Of a stretch of DNA of 51,945 nt, positions 50,379-51,945 are shown one piece after another. A program made the position numbers and the translations under genes. The notes under the pieces were generated by a model, which searched no databases, had not been told where the DNA came from, and was given only the letters and a program-made list of their open reading frames with translations. How positions within the stretch are numbered: position 1 is the stretch's first letter; each line of letters opens with the position of its first letter. This stretch comes from Acidobacteriota bacterium (GTDB lineage Bacteria; Acidobacteriota; Terriglobia; Acidiferrales; UBA7541). The DNA is taken from the NCBI GenBank assembly GCA_013287135.1, contig JABDEK010000020.1, forward strand, positions 1 to 51,945. The letters run 5' to 3'.

Positions 50379-50632
50379 TCGCCCTGCGCGGACTCGCGTC
50401 CCCATCTCATTCGTGTGGTCTTTTGTTGTGCGCGATTGCATGCGACAAAGCATAACCGACTATCCGACATTTAGAAACACTCGCTGGGATTCACTACCTT
50501 GCCCTGGCAATTCGCTGGAATACTTAAAACGCGTTGGCATCCCAGAGTAGCGGCGGATGCCGCGAGAGGGTGGGCATTCGTGATATTGTGCACGCTCGGT
50601 GATTCGATCTCGCTACAGGAATGGGAGGAAAC

Positions 50633-51259
50633 TTGAGGAGACAGGCCGTCCTGATTCTTCTTGCCGTGCTGGCAGCGCTGACTTCTTTGGACGCAGGATC
50701 CACGAAGTTCGTGTTCACCTGGATGAACCCCAACTATTCCGGCGCCCATTTCAAAAATATTCTCGTCCTCGGCATTAACGGAAAAGTAGAAAACCGCGCC
50801 GAATTTGAGGATCGACTTTCAGCGGCGATAACCAGGCCTGGAATTGCCGCCATTCCCAGCTATTCGCTTATTCCCCGGCCTAACTCAACGCCACTCGATA
50901 TGACTCAACTGAGAGATGTCGTGCGTGGCCAGAATATTGACGCGATCGTCGCCACCCGGTTGATCAAGGTGAAAACAAGTGTCACGGAAATTCCGGGTCA
51001 GGTTTACACCCCCTACCCGTACTACAACACGTTTTATGGCTACTACGGCACGATCTACCCGGTGGTTTATTCTCCTGACTATCTCCGAGTGGAAAGAACC
51101 GCACAAATCGAAACAAACTTCTATTCCACGGCCAATCCGGATGGGGAGCTTATCTGGACAGGAACTAGCGACACGGTCGATCCTCGTTCTCCCCGAAAAG
51201 CCATTGATGCAGTATCCAAACTAATCGTGCAGCAACTAGAAATGGAAAAGATTATTTGA
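50633..51259 (+). CDS. Exported hypothetical protein
   Basis: About 208 aa. N-terminal hydrophobic signal (AVLILLAVLAALTSL), then STKFVFTWMNPNYSGAHFKN, ILVLGINGKVENRAEFEDRL, a Tyr/Pro-rich segment (VYTPYPYYNTFYGYYGTIYP) and a C-terminal VDPRSPRKAIDAVSKLIVQQ. It has some resemblance to DUF4136-like lipoprotein-associated domains, but no lipobox Cys is present. The TTG start is preferred because GGGAGG lies four bases before it; an ATG four codons upstream is also possible. Function unknown. Confidence 0.65.
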   Translation: MRRQAVLILLAVLAALTSLDAGSTKFVFTWMNPNYSGAHFKNILVLGINGKVENRAEFEDRLSAAITRPGIAAIPSYSLIPRPNSTPLDMTQLRDVVRGQNIDAIVATRLIKVKTSVTEIPGQVYTPYPYYNTFYGYYGTIYPVVYSPDYLRVERTAQIETNFYSTANPDGELIWTGTSDTVDPRSPRKAIDAVSKLIVQQLEMEKII

Positions 51260-51378
51260 TATGCAGCGCCCTCGGGCGGCACAAGCTTCCGCCGCTGCGT
51301 AATTCGTGAGCGCGCGTGTGTTCCATCAACGAAGGCTTGCACGATTGCCTGGATTCGTTACGCATCGTAAGAATCCCG

Positions 51379-51706
51379 GCCGCCCGCAAGCTTCAAGAAA
51401 TCATCAGCAAGTTGCTAGAGAAAGATCGCAACTTGCCGTTTATTAGGTGAACGAAGCAAGGCGCTCCAGATGCTCGAGGAGCTCAAGGAAATTTCCAAAA
51501 CTCGCTTCGTGCCGGGATTTTTCTATGCCCTGGTTTATGTAGGCCTGCCAGAGGACGATCAGGCCTTCGCCCGGCTCGAAAAAACTTGCCAGAGCGCCTC
51601 CATTCGCCTGGCCTACCTCGATGTCGAGCCAATCTGGGATCCAATACGAACCAATCCCCGTTTCGCGGCAGTTATTAACCGCGTTGTATGCCGGCATCTT
51701 GGCTAA
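51379..51706 (+). pseudogene. Degraded Ser/Thr kinase: end of kinase domain joined to TPR-like tail
   Basis: ARKLQEIISKLLEKDRNLPF matches the C-lobe end of bacterial Ser/Thr kinases, where the consensus includes I..ALEKD..LRYQ. After a stop (51448-51450) a second frame, shifted by +1, reads GERSKALQMLEELKEISKTR, FVPGFFYALVYVGLPEDDQA and LDVEPIWDPIRTNPRFAAVI. These look like the TPR-containing C-terminal tail common in acidobacterial kinases. Most of the kinase domain and the middle of the protein are missing. The relic ends 49 bases before an apparently functional kinase of the same family begins. Confidence 0.65.
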
Positions 51707-51755
51707 CCCTCGGTGATTGCCTCGATTCCCCGCCCTGGCGTAATATGCACGCAAA

Positions 51756-51945
51756 GTGGCCCAATCCTCCCTCACGCCAGGCGTCACGATCTCGCACTAT
51801 CGCATCGTGCAAAAATTGGGAGGCGGCGGCATGGGCGTGGTTTACGAAGCCGAGGACGTCACCCTCGGTCGCCGCGTAGCCCTGAAATTTCTGCCCGAAA
51901 ATCTCACCGATGATCCGCTAGCTCTTGAACGATTCCGCCGCGAAG
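51756..51945 (+). CDS. Serine/threonine protein kinase, partial (runs off right edge)
   Basis: The N-terminal part of a bacterial PknB-type (Hanks) kinase. Seen: [20 protein letters not shown] (glycine-rich ATP loop), [14 protein letters not shown] with the ATP-binding Lys, then [13 protein letters not shown] leading to the C-helix; the rest lies outside the window. The GTG start is the first in-frame candidate after a TAA at 51741-51743. A promoter TTGCCT-18-TAATAT just upstream (the TAATAT overlaps that TAA) would leave only a few leader bases. A transmembrane and sensor region may follow. Confidence 0.9.
   Translation, partial: MAQSSLTPGVTISHYRIVQKLGGGGMGVVYEAEDVTLGRRVALKFLPENLTDDPLALERFRRE

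Overview
The window looks like a chromosomal segment of an acidobacterium, most likely class Terriglobia (subdivision 1). This is an inference. It rests on moderately high GC (about 55-60% by eye), the uppS-cdsA-dxr-rseP order, many secreted NHL, FG-GAP, DUF1800 and reaction-centre-type cytochrome c proteins, PASTA-less Ser/Thr kinases, and dispersed short palindromes of the form GTAGCGCCGGG..CCCGGCAT. No rRNA, tRNA, CRISPR array or complete insertion sequence was seen.

Layout. 1-6.8 kb is a housekeeping block for isoprenoid and envelope supply (uppS, cdsA, dxr, rseP), interrupted by a Tat-exported amidase and followed by a small monooxygenase and a Fur-family regulator. 7.7-17.1 kb holds gamma-glutamyltranspeptidase, a 2[4Fe-4S] ferredoxin, a reverse-strand run idh - zinc-less alcohol dehydrogenase - nitronate monooxygenase, an A-type Fe-S carrier (erpA-like), NAD synthetase and a secreted DsbA-like oxidoreductase. 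17.3-26.1 kb holds an ABC-2 exporter pair, an exported amidohydrolase, a divergent HxlR/nitroreductase pair, a stress-domain/STAS fusion, an isoprenylcysteine-methyltransferase-like membrane enzyme and free methionine sulfoxide reductase. 26-38.6 kb mixes secreted proteins, RidA, a TrmJ-type RNA methylase, a B12-binding radical SAM enzyme and a PilZ/pseudo-receiver protein with several broken reading frames. 38.7-51.9 kb contains a flavin monooxygenase, DUF202, a RibD-like reductase, DUF1800, a diheme cytochrome, a 14-repeat FG-GAP protein, a sugar-nucleotide-like SDR, DUF1905/YdeI and DUF3224 proteins, and the start of a Ser/Thr kinase that runs off the right edge.

Themes. The left block supplies undecaprenyl phosphate and CDP-diacylglycerol precursors and envelope-stress proteolysis. 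Iron and redox genes recur (Fur, ErpA, ferredoxin, NAD synthetase, DsbA, fRMsr, cytochrome). The fur and erpA promoters share the same 12-base extended -10 core.

The less ordinary content is decay and fusion. A glyoxalase/VOC gene is intact except for two in-frame TGA codons at apparent tryptophan positions. There are two relics of Ser/Thr kinases. Several reverse-strand fragments resemble uncharacterised phage-structural-like proteins of acidobacteria (resemblance from memory, unverified). Palindromic repeats sit at or inside gene 3' ends and in two cases supply the stop codon. Two architectures deserve a look: a YflT-like/glycine-zipper/STAS fusion and a PilZ-receiver protein with Glu in place of the phosphoacceptor Asp. 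I did not find a convincing new defence or biosynthetic system.
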